64,000 nucleotides of DNA, from assembly GCF_003086295.3 (NCBI RefSeq), contig NC_092050.1:157672699-157736698 (forward strand). The letters are read 5' to 3'. Positions 34,726-46,734 of the stretch are shown in pieces. Within the stretch, counting starts at the first letter, position 1. The number at the start of each line of letters is the position of its first letter. Source of the DNA: Arachis hypogaea. Taxonomy: Eukaryota; Streptophyta; Magnoliopsida; Fabales; Fabaceae. Made by a program: the position numbers and the translations under genes. A model generated the notes under the pieces. The model was not told the DNA's origin. It did not search any database and was given only the letters and a program-made list of their open reading frames with translations.

Positions 34726-37700
34726 ATGGGGAATTCATTTGGGTGCTCAGCCTCTGGGGAGAGGCTGGTGTCGGCGGCAAGGGACGGCGATTTGGTTGAG
34801 GCCAAGATGCTTCTAGAATGCAACCCTTGTCTTTCTAAATACTCAACCTTTGGTGGCCTCAATTCCCCTCTTCATTTTGCAGCTTCCAAGGGCCATAACG
34901 AGGTTCATTTCATGAATCCAAATGTTTAATCTCATTCTCAATACCCTTTTTGTCTTTTTCTGCTTTTCATGCCTCAAAAAGTTTCTGCTTTTGTTCTTGG
35001 ATTTGGGTTTCCATTAGATTGTGGCTTTGTTGCTTGAGAATGGAGCTGATGTGAATTCAAGGAACTATTGCGGCCAGGTAAGGTCTTTCATTTTTGCTAT
35101 TCTCTTTTTCTCTTTTCATTTTAAATGGTAGGTTGATTCTGAGTTAGATTTAAGCTGTGTTGTGGTAATTGGTTTTGGTTTGAGGAAGTTGAATTGTATG
35201 GTTGATTACAATTGGTGCAAGTGTTGTTCTAGTTTCAATTTTGGGCATTGGAGATTCTGTTCTGTATTTGGAATTGCAAATTTGTAACTTTTTTGTTCCA
35301 TTTTGGTCCAGCTTTGCAGTTTTAGGATATGATTCTATTCCTATGTGGAGAACTTATAACTAGAGTTTGCATAGTTGTAAGTGACAGATTGGCAGATGGA
35401 TCTGATAAAAATTCTAGAGATATCTGCATGATAATATGAGACATTGAAATTTTTTTTGTTAGATCTCACTTCTATTTTGTAGCATGTTTATGATGCACTT
35501 ACTGAGGATATAGTTTACTAATTGATGTTTTGGACTCACTTTGATTTGTTATTTGAAGACGGCTTTGATGCAAGCTTGTAGATATGGTCATTGGGAAGTT
35601 GTTCAAACCCTTCTGCTCTTCAGATGCAATGTGAGTCTGACTATATTTCCCTCTCTTTCTCGGTCACTCGGTTATATCAGAACTGTTTTCCCCACTACTT
35701 AGCATTTAATTCTTCTGGAAACCATAGATCATAGGGATGGTTATTGAAAGTTGAAACTAAGTGCTGCTAAGTGGACATGAATTCCTGGCTTTTGAGTGAG
35801 AGAGTGAGTGTGTGGTTAAAGTTTCTATTCGAGCATAACTTGACTATAGTCAATTCAATAACAGGTTGTGAGATCGGATTATCTCAGTGGAAGGACTGCT
35901 CTTCACTTTGCAGCTGTGAATGGGCATGTAAGATGCATTAGACTCGTCATGGCTGACTTTGTTCCAAGTGCTCCGTACGAGGCTTTACATGCTCCCACGG
36001 ATGCTGACATTGATGACGGATCAAATGTTAAAAGCAAACATGAACAAAGGTTGCCTTTCCTTTTCATTATGTAATTCTAAAAGAAGTATCATTGTAATAT
36101 GCTCTTATGTTAAAAACGCTCTTTGTAGTTTGTATGATGAATGGCTTTATGTTTTTCTATATGTTCATGCATATACACTTACATGCTATTGGGATTTCAC
36201 TTAGTTTTCATTGTGGTTAAGGATTTTTTTTCTTCAAAGTTTTTACTTCTGTATGTTATATTCTTGCTATTTATTGACTTTATTCCAGTGCAGCGCACTG
36301 TCCAAGTTTGTAAACAAGGCGGCTGATGCCGGTATTACAGCCCTTCATATGGCTGCCTTAAATGGCTATTTCGATTGTGTACAACTGCTTCTTGATCTCA
36401 ATGCAAATGTCTCAGCTGCGACATTTCACTATGGAACGGCAATGGATTTAATAGGTACATCTTTTACTCAATATGCTAAGTAGTACATGGTTATTTAATT
36501 CTCCCCACCAAAATCTGTAAACCGCTGATGTGCTTTGATATAGGAGCCGGAAGCACTCCATTGCATTATGCTGCTTGTGGGGGAAATTTGAAATGCTGTC
36601 AGGTAAGAATAGCTTCAACTTTGATCTGTAATATTCCATCTTCTCCTTTGAATCTAGCAAAAATGCTTTTATTCTTTCAGATCCTCCTTTCGGGAGGTGC
36701 AAGTCGGACAGCTTTGAATTGCAATGGGTAAGTTATTCTAATTTGATTGTTTATTACAAAACTTTTGCATGTTCTACAATATATATGATACAAAGATGAA
36801 ATTTTTCCACACAGATGGCTTCCACTCGATGTTGCGAGGATGTGGGGGCGTCACTGGCTTGAACCAATATTAGCACCCACTTCTGAAGCTACAATACCAT
36901 CATTCCCTCCATCAAATTATTTGTCTTTGCCACTTATGAGTGTGCTCAACATAGCCAGGTATTTTCACAGTTAATCTATCTAGATTTAAAAATTGCAAAC
37001 CGCAATGGGGAACGGTTTGGGAAATAGGCTGGTACTCTAGAACCATAATTACAAAAGAATATAGGAATATATGAAAGTAGATGTTATGCCCCCCCCCCCC
37101 CCCCCCCCCCCAAATTTAGAAAAGAAAAGGAAGTGAATAAAACATATGGTTTCTGAACTCTTGATCCACCACTTTGGTACTTGAATTAAGAGTGGATTAT
37201 ACATTGCGAATGATTCATATATTGCCAAGGTTGGAGTGTAATGCAAGGATTATCCTTATTACATGATTTAAAAACAAGAAAAATCTTACAAGTTGTTTAT
37301 TTATTTACTTTTTGTTCCTTTGATGTCCTTTTTTCTGATGTACTGAGCCAGAGCAGAGGTTGAATGTTTCTCTTAAGGTTTACTGCTGCTAAAAATGGAA
37401 CTAATAATGAGTTGGAATAACTGCAGAGAGAGTGGATTGCAATCATCTCCTACCTCTTCCGACGAAATTGATTTTTGTGCCGTTTGCCTGGAGAGGCCAT
37501 GTTCAGTGGCTGCAGAAGGTACTGGATTCTATTTAATGAACAATAAAGTTTATGATCACAAGTTGCTTTATGTTTGAGGCTGCTAGCAGATGGTTAACTG
37601 ATGTTAGAACTTTTACATGCAGGATGTCGACATGAGCTTTGTGTTAAATGTGCACTCTATCTTTGCTCAACAAGCAATGTTTCGTCCGAAATGCTCGGCC

Positions 37701-38164
37701 CGCCGGGCTCCATCCCTTGCCCTCTATGTAGACGTGGAATTGTCTCTTTTGTCAAGTTACCAGGTTCACAAGCAAGAGAGACTAAAGTCAACGGATCGCT
37801 CGGCTTATGTACTCCATGCATGCTACATCCACGTGATATAAATAGGCCATCTTTCTTTCATACACCGGAGATTCGAAAGAATCGTGTCGCTTCTATTCCT
37901 TCAGAGATGCTTTGCCCTGTGACTTGTAGTCCATTTCCATCAGTTGCACTTCCTCTATGTACCTGCAATGATGGTCCTTGTCCACCATTTGAGCCCCGAG
38001 AAGTTGAAGCTCAAGATGAATCGCCTCGTCACTCACAAGTATCATCAACGGATCAGGATAAAATGGAAGGGCCAAGATTGGAGAAAACAACATGCTCAAG
38101 CATGTTTTGGGGTAGAAGAAGTTGCAGCAGGGAGCATCAATGCAATTCAGAGATCAACGCTTGA
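34726..38164 (+). CDS. XBAT32: XBAT32-type ankyrin-repeat RING E3 ubiquitin ligase
   Basis: Ten exons: 34726-34902, 35018-35077, 35559-35630, 35865-36049, 36294-36454, 36544-36602, 36681-36727, 36815-36958, 37427-37518 and 37623-38164. Phases fit; 512 residues, close to Arabidopsis XBAT32. An in-frame TGA 9 nt upstream (34714-34716) fixes the start. MGNSFGCS is a good N-myristoylation signal with Cys7 available for palmitoylation, so membrane attachment is likely. Ankyrin repeats follow ([80 protein letters not shown]). The RING is C3HC4-like: [32 protein letters not shown]. The C-terminal [16 protein letters not shown] and NSEINA match XBAT32. In Arabidopsis this ligase ubiquitinates ACC synthases, limits ethylene production and promotes lateral roots. 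Intron 8 holds a 23-C run. Confidence 0.94.
37089..37111. repeat. Homopolymer run of 23 C in XBAT32 intron 8
   Basis: An uninterrupted C tract between exons 8 and 9. It could form an i-motif, or a G-quadruplex on the other strand; the true length may differ from the assembly. Confidence 0.8.
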
Positions 38165-40701
38165 TGCGACGCGACGGAGCCACGAGGAGGTGTATGTATG
38201 ATCCTTCTTTTTTGGTGGATACAGTATACAATTTGTTGAAGAAAGAAAGCTTCTATGCAGATGTGTTTTCTGGGCACAGGTTGCATATTAGGTGATAAAT
38301 AACTTTCTTGCATTGATTGCATTTCAACATCCCTCAAGCTATGTAGTTTCCATCAATGATATTTACCAGGGATTTCTCTAATATTCTGATTTAGATTGTT
38401 ATTTTAATTGATTGCAATTTGATTTAAATTTCATTAGTGAAATGATAGGGTGGAAATATGTATCAGATTAGAAGATTCTGTATATTATTATGAAACTTAC
38501 AAGTCTTTATAAAGTAACATATTTGATCAGCACATACATTTGTAATTTCCCTTTTTAATTTGATTATTTAGATTAATCTTAGTGCATAAGATTACTATTA
38601 AGATTAGATAGTTTGTCTTAGTAATTAAGCAATTAACTATTACTTTTAGCATATGCCAGCACAGCATTTGCTAAGGAAAAATGATCTGATGGCTATCTAT
38701 ATAATTATTTTTATCATTATAGTTGGCCCTACAAATGTCATAAGAAGTCAATGATGAGAAGTCAATAATTTCTCTCTGATTGGAGAAAAGAATTATTTGC
38801 TTTTTTCATATGGTCAGCAATCATATATCCGCATTCTAATAAAAAGAGAAAAATATTCCTCCTCGTCCTCAACTGCCCTCCGTGCAACCGCGACAACCGT
38901 GAGTTTAGTTTATTTAGGTGGTGGATCCTGTGGCTGGTGCCGTCCTTTGTGGTGGCTAACGTTGTCTTGTTCATCGTTACAATGTAAATGATTGTTCGAA
39001 AAATTTGTTCCACGGTTCATGTGTTGCAAGCTTTCCCGGCAGTTTCTCTTTTCAGCCCTTGAGGAAAACCCTCTCCTTGGCCCTTTTATCTTATTTTATA
39101 AATAAACAAAAAGTAAAATGATATTTTTCATGTAATAACTATTGAGTAATCTACAAAATTTTTTTTTTTCTCTTCATCATGGCATATACGGATTATTAAA
39201 TGTTTTAATAACTTTTAATTAAATAGGAAGAGACTACCATTTAAACTATAACTTTTGACGTATTGAGTAATCATATTCTAGGTTTATTTAATTATAATGG
39301 TTTCTAATTTCGGCTCTAACAATTAAAATATATTATATTTAATATATTATTTTATAGTTAAAATTAATTTAAAAATAAATATTTATTATTATTATTATTA
39401 TTTTCTTTTCTTCTGACTTTTAATCTTTTATTACTAAATCATCTCAATGACTACAACTACCACCATTGCTTAAAAAAATAATATAAAAAATTTTAGAAAA
39501 TAAATTTTTAAAAAGTTAACAAAAAATATAAAATAAAATGTTTGTAATAAAAATAAAATATTTTAAATGTTAGAAACAAAATTAAGTAAATGGTACGAAT
39601 TTAAACAATACTTTACTCTAGTCACAAAAAACTTTACTCTAAATATTATAGAGCTTGAAGATGGAGCTCTGCTTAACAAGTCAAAATAAAAGTCATAAGC
39701 TATGCTAGCTATAAGATATAATGTTAACTAATAATACAATTTAATGTGATAAGTTAATAAAAATTTTTTCATGCAAATGGAATGTTTATTCTAAATGCGA
39801 ATAGCATGTTTGTTCTCTATATAAATGAAATATTTGTTTTTTATGTAAATAAGATGTTTATTTTTAATATGAAACGGTTCACCTGTACTTAGAGTTGGTG
39901 AGAGCAGAAGATGGCGGCGCTTGATAACTTTCTCGCCGACGAAAGAACTGTGTGCTGGAGTAGATAATGTACGGTTGGTTACGGTTAAAAGGGGGTTGGT
40001 TAGAGAAGGAGGTGTAATTAGGTCAAAGTGAAATTTGATAAAAATGTAGATTTAGGATAAAAATAAAATTGGATGGTTAGTGAGCTTAAAATGCTATTTT
40101 TTGTTCACGTTATTTATATCTCTCATTGTTCATCTAACGATATTAATCTTCAAATAACATAGACATAAGACATGCATGTAGTAGTAGCAACACTCGTATC
40201 ATTGCACAACACGCATAAACTAGACAAGCCATATATATAAAGCTTTGTTATTATAGTATGTGTCCTTTAATTTCCCATCACAAATCATAAAATTCTTAAA
40301 AGGAACAACATCATCAATTTGGTCCTTAACTTCTCACAACAACCTAATAGGTAACATAGCACACCAAGTCAAGTAAAGTACATCAGGAATATCCCTACTA
40401 GAATATCTCCTATCTTCCAAAACCCACCAATTATTGTGCACTCCAAACAACAACAAAAAATAGAGAAAAAGGTTTCATTTCATCAAACACATATCTCCTT
40501 ATTCTACCATACAATGTTTCTTCCATCTTAAAATATTCACGACTTTAAAAAGTAACGAATATCTTAGAATAGAAGAAGTAATAATAACTGACCAGGTAAC
40601 GAATAAGACGACACAATTAGATAATAATATGATTTATTCCACGTGCATTGCTATGCACCACCTTAGGTAGATTGTTGTTGATTCAGAATGGAATGAATGA
40701 A
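38165..40701. other. Intergenic region between XBAT32 and the BFT-like gene
   Basis: XBAT32 3' UTR first, then A/T-rich DNA. An unassigned GC-richer patch lies at 38850-38990. A degenerate minisatellite sits at 39770-39870. A patch at 39890-40010 (GAGAGCAGAAGATGGCGGCG) looks like transposon cargo but has no ends I can define. No gene seen. The last part, up to 40701, holds the 3' UTR of the minus-strand gene. Confidence 0.45.
39770..39870. repeat. Degenerate minisatellite, about four ~26-bp units
   Basis: Units share AAAT(G)..A.ATGTTTATT: GCAAATGGAATGTTTATT, GCGAATAGCATGTTTGTT, ATAAATGAAATATTTGTT and GTAAATAAGATGTTTATT. Confidence 0.55.
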
Positions 40702-41696
40702 TCACCTTCTCCTAGCAGCAGTTTCTCTTTGAGCATTGAAGTAAACAGCAGCAACAGGTAGGCCAAGGCCATTTTCCTGTGAGAAGATTCTTGTGTTGAA
40801 TTGCTCTCTCGAAGCAGGGGGACTCACTGTTTGTCTCCCTCTATGCTGCTTCAACAATATGAACACATATCTGTGTATTCCTATCATTGGCCTTGGACTC
40901 TCATACTCCACTATCTCTCTCCCTTTATAATTCATTCACGTACATCAAAGTTAAGAACATGTAATAAGATATGTATATATACATTGTTACACTAATAAAT
41001 ATACGTCAAAACTCACATACAGTTATTTTCATGTAAAATTAATAATTAAAAATTAATTAAATATGCTAAATTATCTAATGATGCTTAAATATTAAATTTT
41101 CATAAAGACAATTATACGTGAGTCTCATCTAATTAAAGAAAAAGTCTTGTACAAGAATCAATCCTAACAAAATAGAAAGTTAGAGGAACTAACCAAAAGA
41201 TGCATCAGTGGTGCCAGGAATATCTACAACCATCCTGGAAAATTGGAACCAGTTAAGTTCATTAGAGAGAATTATTAGTTTATCTAAAAAGAATAATAAT
41301 TAATTAATCAATGAATATGATTGTTTGTACAAACTACAAACCAGTGAAGATGTTCCCTCAAGTATGGATCACTAGGACTTGGAGCATCTGGGTCTGTCAT
41401 AATCTACCAAACAAAATACCAAGTATCAACATGAAAATTAAAATAAGAATAGCTAGCAACTAATAATTAATTAATTAATTAATTAATTGAATTACCAAGG
41501 TATAAGCATCCCTTAAGTCATGACCACCAATCTCAACTCTAGGCTTGGGCACAAGGGTTGAAGGCATAAGCTCATGACCATTAGCAACTTGCTTAGTGGA
41601 ATAAATCACATTCATTCTCACACTTGGGTTGAATACATCAACCACATCTCCTATCACTCTTCCCACAGCAAGTGGTTCCATCATACTCCTAGACAT
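40702..41696 (-). CDS. BFT: PEBP-family floral repressor, BFT-like (TFL1 clade)
   Basis: Four exons on the minus strand: 41696-41496 (201 bp), 41403-41342 (62 bp), 41234-41194 (41 bp) and 40922-40702 (221 bp). The 62- and 41-bp middle exons are the family hallmark. 174 residues starting [16 protein letters not shown]. Phosphatidylethanolamine-binding motifs [18 protein letters not shown] and GIHRYVF are present. His85 in EHLHW is the TFL1-type residue (FT has Tyr), and Glu141 at the position of TFL1 Asp144 is acidic (FT has Gln), so a repressor of flowering is expected. [19 protein letters not shown] and KPRVEIGG point to BROTHER OF FT AND TFL1 rather than TFL1 or CEN, which have DVPGPS. The C-terminus [16 protein letters not shown] is intact. 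It would act with FD-type bZIP and 14-3-3 proteins in the nucleus. The frame is open upstream of 41696; the start was chosen by family alignment. Confidence 0.92.
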
Positions 41697-42261
41697 TATT
41701 ATTGAGAAACAAGAGAACCACAAATATAAATATATTAATAAAACTTTGGTAATATAATGTGAATACCTTGGAAACCAAATCCTATTCCTCAATGCATATA
41801 TATAGCCACATAAAGCACAAAGAAAGATTCCATGGAGCAAAGATCTAAGGGCTTTTCTATTTAAGGAAAGGACATGTGTTTTTTAGGTATGTAATTTGTG
41901 TTCTTTCTTACACGCACGCTAGCTTAGCCAGAATGGTTCATGTTCATCTGCTACATATTTGTTTGTCTTAATTGATGAGTTATTATTAATTAATAATTTA
42001 ATATGCTTCATTAACGGCAGAATCTAGAACATGTCTTTGGATTATTGGCTACAAGGGAATGAAGAATATATACAATTTTTCAATTCCCACTATTAATAAT
42101 TAATATATGATATCTTTCGCGAATGGGAATTCACCTTTTTGATAATAAGGTGCTGAGTTTCATGCACATGGTTTTCTCATATCAATGAAAAAGAAATCTT
42201 ATCAAGTAGTACTGTTGTCGTATTAGGACAAAGATCTATTTAATCCATCATAAACACGTAA
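41697..42261. other. Upstream region of the BFT-like gene
   Basis: Contains the predicted TATA box (41796-41804, minus strand) and about 450 bp of A/T-rich promoter before a MITE begins at 42262. No other gene. Confidence 0.45.
41796..41804 (-). promoter_or_regulatory. Predicted TATA box of the BFT-like gene
   Basis: On the minus strand the sequence reads GGCTATATATATGCATTG, about 100 bp upstream of the start codon at 41696. That spacing leaves a leader of about 70 nt. Confidence 0.5.
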
Positions 42262-42634
42262 GCGTTTGGTGGAGAGATAGAGACGAAAAGACTGAGACTG
42301 AGAGACAGAGATTGAAATAAATTTTAATATTCTGTTTGGTGTAAAGTAGGAAACAGAAATTGAAATAAGAATGAAACTCTAATTTAATTTGTACAAAGGG
42401 TAAGATTGGAATTAACTAATTAAGATGAGGATATTTTAGGTATAAAATGTTATTAAAGTTTCAGTCTCCATCTCTAAAAATTTTAGTCTCCTGTGTCCCT
42501 ACTTTTTGGAGGTACTTAAATACTGAAATTTTAGAGATAAAGACAAAAATTTTAGTACCAGTCTCTGAATCAACAAACATAATACCGAGTCTCAATCTCT
42601 CGGTCTCTGTCTCAGTACCTCAAAACAAACGACC
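42262..42634. mobile_element. Tourist-like MITE (GAGACAGAG family), copy 1
   Basis: 373 bp flanked by TAA on both sides (42259-42261 and 42635-42637). The ends GCGTTTGGTGGAGAGATAGAG and CTCAAAACAAACGACC are inverted repeats; GAGACAGAGATTG inside mirrors CTCTGTCTCAG. Related to 50695-51075. Its presence 566 bp upstream of the BFT-like start makes it part of that promoter region. Confidence 0.72.
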
Positions 42635-43554
42635 TAAGAGACCAGATAATAGAGATCTAATTTGATTTTAAAACTAATAACACTTTATTTTAAAACCCCA
42701 TTTTCATCGTCCAATATAATAAGTAAAGAGGAGTGTTAGGGCCAGTAATTTTTGTGTTTCGTAATCATCAATTGGCTATTAATAATGTTTTTAATAGTGT
42801 GAGATTATATTTAATGGTAAAAAATCACTTTTTTTTTTATGGTTAAGTATTGGTCACAAAACACAAAAGTCGCTGCCCCTAAACTTTCTCATTAGTAAAT
42901 AACAAAATAGATATATATCAATTCTTAACGAATAATTGATAAACATTGTTATGTATGTCAATTCAATTAAATTTATGTATTTAAATAATTTTTTATGTAA
43001 AATTTGTATGTTGATAATATATGAAAATTAAATTATACATATTAAGGTTTTAAAAAATTGTATTTATTTTGGTAATCTGAAATTTAAAAGAGAATTATTA
43101 AACAATACTATCAAGAACAAAATCTCCCCATAAAGCAAAAAATTATAATCTCCATTATTTTCTATCCCTATTGGCGGCCTACACCCAAAGAGGCTTGAAA
43201 ATAAAACACATGCATACAAATGATACAATTGATTTAGCACATAAGTCAAGTGTGACATTGCTCTAATAATACCATACACGTACCCTTCTTTGATGATCAA
43301 TAACAATAATTTTAGTATATAAGCATAGTGATGATTAAATCTATGTTAATGATGAATAATTAAGCTATGCCTAGGGATTGAATCTCATATTTTTAATGAA
43401 GATCAAATCTAAAATGCTTCCAATAGATTGTACAATATATTTAGTTGATTGATAAGTCAAATGCATGCATAGAAATTATGCCATATGTTCATATGTGACA
43501 TGTCTAAGACATGGTTTTATTTAGGTTAAAAGTATTATCATACTACTTCGATTA

Positions 43555-45109
43555 GACTTAAACTCTAAAATGGTCTCTGAGATTGGCGTCATGCATTAAA
43601 ATCATCTCTAAGATTTTAATTGCACCAATTACATCCCTGAAATTGAAAAAATGTACCCATATTAGTCCCTGGCCTATTTTTCATTAAAGAAGTGATGACA
43701 TGGCATGATGACATGAACTGTAAGTGACACGTGTCACTTCATGATTTGGCCACGTGTAATGGTATGATGATGTGGTGACAAGTGACACGTGGCATGCTGA
43801 CGTGGATGGTTGTGCCACGTGTCACAATGTTATTTGGCCACGTGTCGCAACAGTATTTGTCCACGTGTCATCTATTATGTCATCGTTGTATATGCACCAA
43901 ATTAGTCCCTCAATTTACATTAAGTGACTCATTTTAGTCCCTGAAATTGAATGTCGTGCACCAAACTAGCCTTTTCACCAATTTTTTCTCATTTTTTTAA
44001 AATTTAAAATTTTAATATCTTGGATACACTAATTTCAATTCTGTTTTTTCATATATCATTTAAATACAAGTGCTTTCATAAAAAAATTTAAGATTTTACT
44101 TTTTAGTTTTAATTTTATAATTTTTTTAATAATTTAACATTGGTAAATTTTGTAATATATAAGTATGTTATTATAAAAAAATAATTATATGATTGACTAG
44201 ACACATTTTTTCATAAAAAAATATGTGTTTTTAACAATAAATTAATAATTAAAATAAATATTTTTTTTATGAAATACACGTTTTTGTTATGTGTAAATGA
44301 ACTAGATTGAAGGCACTTTAAGCACCCTCATTACCATCTTTGACTTCTGCAGTCTAGACGAAAGAGGTCGGAGATGGTAATGAGGGAAGCTTGAAATGCC
44401 TTCACGTCAACTCCAAGACGGCGGTTATTAAGGGTATCTGCAAAAAAAAATATATTTTCTAAAAGTACTGAAAGAAGTCGGAGATAGTAGTGAAAGTGTT
44501 TGAAAAGCCTTCACGTCACCTCTAAGTCGGCAGTTAGGGTATTCGCAAGAGAAAAAATATTTTATAAAAACACTTTTATTTGAAGAACATGTGAAAAAAT
44601 AGAATTGAAATTAATGCATTAAAAAATATTGAGAATTTTGAATTTATAGAAAAAAATGAGAAAAAACTGGTGAAGGAACTAGTTTGGTGCACGACATTCA
44701 ATTCAGGGACTAAAATGAGTCACTTAATGCAAAGTGAGGGACTAATTTGGTGCATATACAACGATGACATAATGGATGACACGTGGACAAATACTGTTGT
44801 GACACGTGGCACAAACGAACACGTGGCCAAATAACATTATGACACATGGCACAACCATCCACGTCAGCATGTCACGTGTCACTGGTCACCACATCATCAT
44901 ACCATTATAAGTGGCCAAATCATGAAGTGACACGTGTCACTTACAGTCCACGTCATCATACCATGTCATCACGTCGTTAATGGAAAATAGGTCAGGGACT
45001 AATATGGGGCACTTTTTTCAATCTCAAAGACATAATTGATGCAATTGGAATATTAGGGACGATTTTAGTGCACGACGCCAATCTCAGAGACCATTTTGGG
45101 GTTTAACTC
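43555..45109. mobile_element. Long-TIR MULE-like element with G-box-rich arms
   Basis: The ends GACTTAAACTCTAAAATGGT and ACCATTTTGGGGTTTAACTC begin inverted arms of about 450 bp. The flanks ACTTCGATTA (43545-43554) and ACTTCAATTG (45110-45119) agree at 8 of 10 positions, a worn target duplication. Arms contain GGTCTCTGAGATTGGCGTC, AGTCCCTGAAATTGAATGTC and eleven perfect CACGTG sites. The core (about 44300-44570) carries a roughly 105-bp tandem duplication (GTCGGAGAT.GTA.TGA and CCTTCACGTCA). No transposase. Confidence 0.72.
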
Positions 45110-45243
45110 ACTTCAATTGAAATAAAGACATATGTTATTTTTGTAGTACTTACTATAATAAAGTTGCCAATGAGTAATAGTTCAAATGATATAGTCTCTT
45201 CATACTTATCTAAGAGATCGCAGATTTGAGTCTCCCTATATTT

Positions 45244-45245
<2 letters not shown>

Positions 45246-45290
<45 letters not shown>
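45246..45290. repeat. (AT)n microsatellite
   Basis: 45 bases of uninterrupted alternating A and T, likely length-polymorphic. Confidence 0.85.
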
Positions 45291-45295
<5 letters not shown>

Positions 45296-45477
45296 AAGTT
45301 GACATTATATAAAATAATTTACTACTTTATACAAATACAATTATACAAATTTTCCTTGAGACGCCCCCATTGAACTATTTTGGGGGAAAAAAGAAAAGAA
45401 TTATTTTTTCTTTGTTTTAACTCCAGCAAATTTTAAATTGTAGTTGGAATAAATTCAATATGACAAGTTTGCAGAAA

Positions 45478-46721
45478 GGTTTAAGTACAATTTTTTGTCT
45501 CTAAAATAAGAGTTGAAATTTTTTTTTGTCTCTAATTTTTTTTGCCTACAAAAGGATCCTTAAGATTTAACTTAATTTTAAAATCGTTCTTTTTACCAAA
45601 TTTAAAATTTTTATTTCGAAAATACCCCTAACTTAAAAACAAAAAAAAAGGGGGGGGGGGGGAGGATATCATGCCCGGGGGAGGGGTGCGGGTGGGGTTG
45701 GTTAAGGGAAGGGAAGGGAAGGGAAGGTGGGGAAGGAAAGGGGAAAGGCCATCGCCACTGCTCCTTGCCGCCGTCGCTCCTGCTCCTCCTCCTCGCCCTC
45801 CTCGTCTCGAAGCACCTCGACCTCGCAGCGCCGCAACTTGCGCCTAGCCTCACCGTTCCTGCTCCTCGCCGTTTCTGCTTCTCCTCCTCCTCGCTCTCGC
45901 CGTCGTCCTCGCCTCGCCGCACCTCGACCTCGCAGCGCCGCAACTTGCGCCCTGGGCTCGTCGAGACTCGCCCTTGTCTCGCCGCGACACGTCTAGCCCG
46001 CGTCCTAATGTTCCTCGTCATCGTCGAAGAGGTGGTGGTGGTGGTCGTGTTCCTCGCGTCCTCCAACAGTGTCTCTTCCTCTGGGTGGTGGTCATGTGCG
46101 AAATCTGCAACAAGGATTTTCAGAGGGATTTTTGGTAATTATATTTATGGATTTTTGGTTCTTGAAATTGAAGATGAATTTGGGGATTTCTGATTATTGT
46201 AATTACATCTGAGTTTTGTTAATGAAAGAGGAAGAATTTTAATTATGAGTTTTGTTAATGGTTCTAAGTTTTGACGATGATGATAATGATGATTTTTTTG
46301 TTTTTCTGAGTTCTGAGTTTTGGGTTCTTGTTTTTCTGAGTTTTGAGTTTTGATGATGATGATGATTTTGAGTTCTGAGTTTTGACGATAATGATGATTT
46401 TTTGAGTTATGAGTTTTTGTTGTTGTTCTTCTTCTGCTTCTAACTGCTTTTGTTGTTGTTATTCTTCTAATTTCATTATCCATTGTTGTTCTTTGCTTCT
46501 GGTTATTGTTGTTTTATTGGTGTTGCTATTGCTTCAGCTTCAGTTTCTGGTTCAACTGCTGCTTCTGGTTGATTTTGGGAAAGAAGAGGAAATGGTATTT
46601 TCGTGCGAAGGACAATTTTAAAATTAAGTTAAACTTTAGAAACTATTTTGTAGACAAAAAAATGTCGGAGACGAAAAAAATTTTTAATCCTCTATTTTAG
46701 AGATTAAAATCATACTTAACC
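45478..46721. mobile_element. Long-TIR MULE-like element with GC-rich cargo (possible Pack-MULE)
   Basis: The left arm GGTTTAAGTAC...TCTCTAAAATA and the complement of the right arm GGTTAAGTATG...TCTCTAAAATA match for about 120 bp, including TTTAACTTAATTTTAAAAT. The flanks TTTGCAGAA and TTTCGTAGAA could be a target duplication with a 1-bp indel. Inside, 45650-46100 is strikingly GC-rich and carries a direct repeat (CTCGACCTCGCAGCGCCGCA at about 45817 and 45924). 46200-46480 is a degenerate GAGTTTTGATGATGATGA repeat. ORFs on both strands (46066-45611 minus, 45765-46193 plus) are Arg/Ser/Pro-rich and match no domain I know. Confidence 0.6.
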
Positions 46722-46734
46722 TTTCGTAGAATGT

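Noticed and set aside
40702..41696. FT-type florigen
   Set aside because: It has His in EHLHW and an acidic residue in segment B, the TFL1-clade state, not the Tyr and Gln of FT.
45611..46193. Arg/Ser/Pro-rich ORFs on both strands as genes
   Set aside because: They overlap in opposite strands in a GC-rich repeat inside a MULE-like element and show no domain; long ORFs are expected there by composition.
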